From CAWIHA01 sp963835855 (GTDB lineage Bacteria > Acidobacteriota > Terriglobia > Bryobacterales > Bryobacteraceae), in contig CAWIHA010000032.1 of NCBI GenBank assembly GCA_963835855.1, positions 51,770 through 115,769 of the forward strand: a stretch of DNA of 64,000 nucleotides, given 5' to 3'. The notes under the pieces were generated by a model. The model did not search any database. It was given only the letters and a program-made list of their open reading frames with translations, and was not told the DNA's origin. The translations under genes and the position numbers were made by a program. Of the stretch, positions 63,816 to 64,000 are shown in pieces; the first letter of the stretch is position 1; the number at the start of each line of letters is the position of its first letter.

Positions 63816-64000
63816 CTGGCCTGCCCCGCGAATCGTACGCCGACTTGCAAGGGCGGCCTTCGCTGCGCCCGAAGCGCTCGGCCTACGGCCTCGCCGGGCT
63901 TCGCTCTAGCCGCCCCGCAAGTCCTTCAAAGCAAAACCCTAACTGCCCGTGAACTGGTCTACTTGCCCGCCCCACAGTGGTCTAGTTTTACTCCGCCCTT

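Larger units (their letters stand above)
61430..63994 (+). mobile_element. IS21-family insertion sequence (istA-istB)
   Basis: The ends share a GGA..AAAA.TAGACCA pattern: left 61430-61446 (GGATGCAAAATAGACCA), right 63978-63994 inverted (GGAGTAAAACTAGACCA). Further internal copies of AAGTAGACC lie near 61482 and (inverted) near 63955. Multiple related terminal repeats are typical of IS21. A perfect 9-bp-stem hairpin (AAACGCCGC-GTAA-GCGGCGTTT) sits at 61449-61470. Both transposition genes are intact, so the element may be active. The exact right border is within a few bases of the window end. Confidence 0.8.

Noticed and set aside
1..64000. CRISPR arrays, rRNA operons and complete tRNA genes
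   Set aside because: I looked for regularly spaced repeats and conserved RNA motifs and found none apart from the tRNA-Pro 3' fragment.

Overview
The window is high-GC bacterial DNA, most consistent with a soil Acidobacteriota (Bryobacterales/Solibacter-like). Pointers are the FtsX-type permease of the ADOP kind (47901-50388), a PadR repressor, tandem PAS hybrid kinases and many single-ORF insertion sequences. This placement is an inference; there is no rRNA in the window.

Layout. 1-6177: the end of a class-V aminotransferase-like gene, two tandem hybrid histidine kinases and a secreted hypothetical protein. 6190-6568: an ISL3 transposase relic. 6622-16641: the remains of an integrative and conjugative element bounded on the left by the 3' half of a tRNA-Pro gene. 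It holds a chimeric ACR3/Rad52 junction, an AbiE toxin-antitoxin pair (toxin frameshifted), and a leftward operon for a replication-relaxation protein, a coiled-coil membrane protein, a TraD/VirD4-like coupling ATPase, a small membrane protein, a VirB9/TrbG-like protein and a truncated gene that looks like a two-barrel RNA polymerase. 16642-18317: an IS481/IS3-like element and an IS1182-like fragment that truncate that region. 18437-20689: a PadR regulator with its palindromic operator and a membrane/Trm112/methyltransferase fusion.

21144-54342 is a large biosynthetic gene cluster. The leftward operon encodes, in order of transcription, a cysteine-less ketosynthase-like protein fused or coupled to an ACP, a FabF-like ketosynthase, a fatty acyl-AMP ligase (FAAL), an ACP-KS-AT0-ACP polyketide synthase, a two-module NRPS (C-A-PCP-C-A-PCP, now split by a frameshift), a KS-AT-ACP polyketide synthase, a terminal NRPS (C-A-N-methyltransferase-PCP-reductase) and a macrolide-type glycosyltransferase. 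Around it lie a FabZ-like dehydratase, an MFS exporter, a membrane protein, an ADOP-type permease, an MbtH protein, a type II thioesterase, a second cysteine-less KS-like protein and a sigma-54 enhancer-binding regulator. 54874-60666 adds a family-2 glycosyltransferase, a ChbG/YdjC deacetylase, an HlyD-like adaptor with its ABC ATPase, and an Sfp-type phosphopantetheinyl transferase. 60970-64000 is an IS21 element (istA-istB) inserted in an older integrase.

How it may work: a lipid or polyene acyl chain is activated by the FAAL, or built by the type II-like KS/KS-like/ACP/dehydratase set. It is extended by the PKS and NRPS modules and ends in a threonine-type, N-methylated residue. The product is released reductively as an aldehyde or alcohol, glycosylated and exported. 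Sequences matching the -24/-12 sigma-54 promoter lie before the main operon, the ADOP permease, between mbtH and the thioesterase, before the adaptor/ABC pair and (weaker) before the dehydratase, so the local enhancer-binding protein probably controls the whole cluster.

Seven or more genes contain single apparent frameshifts. The number of hits in otherwise well-conserved genes suggests assembly indels for at least some of them.
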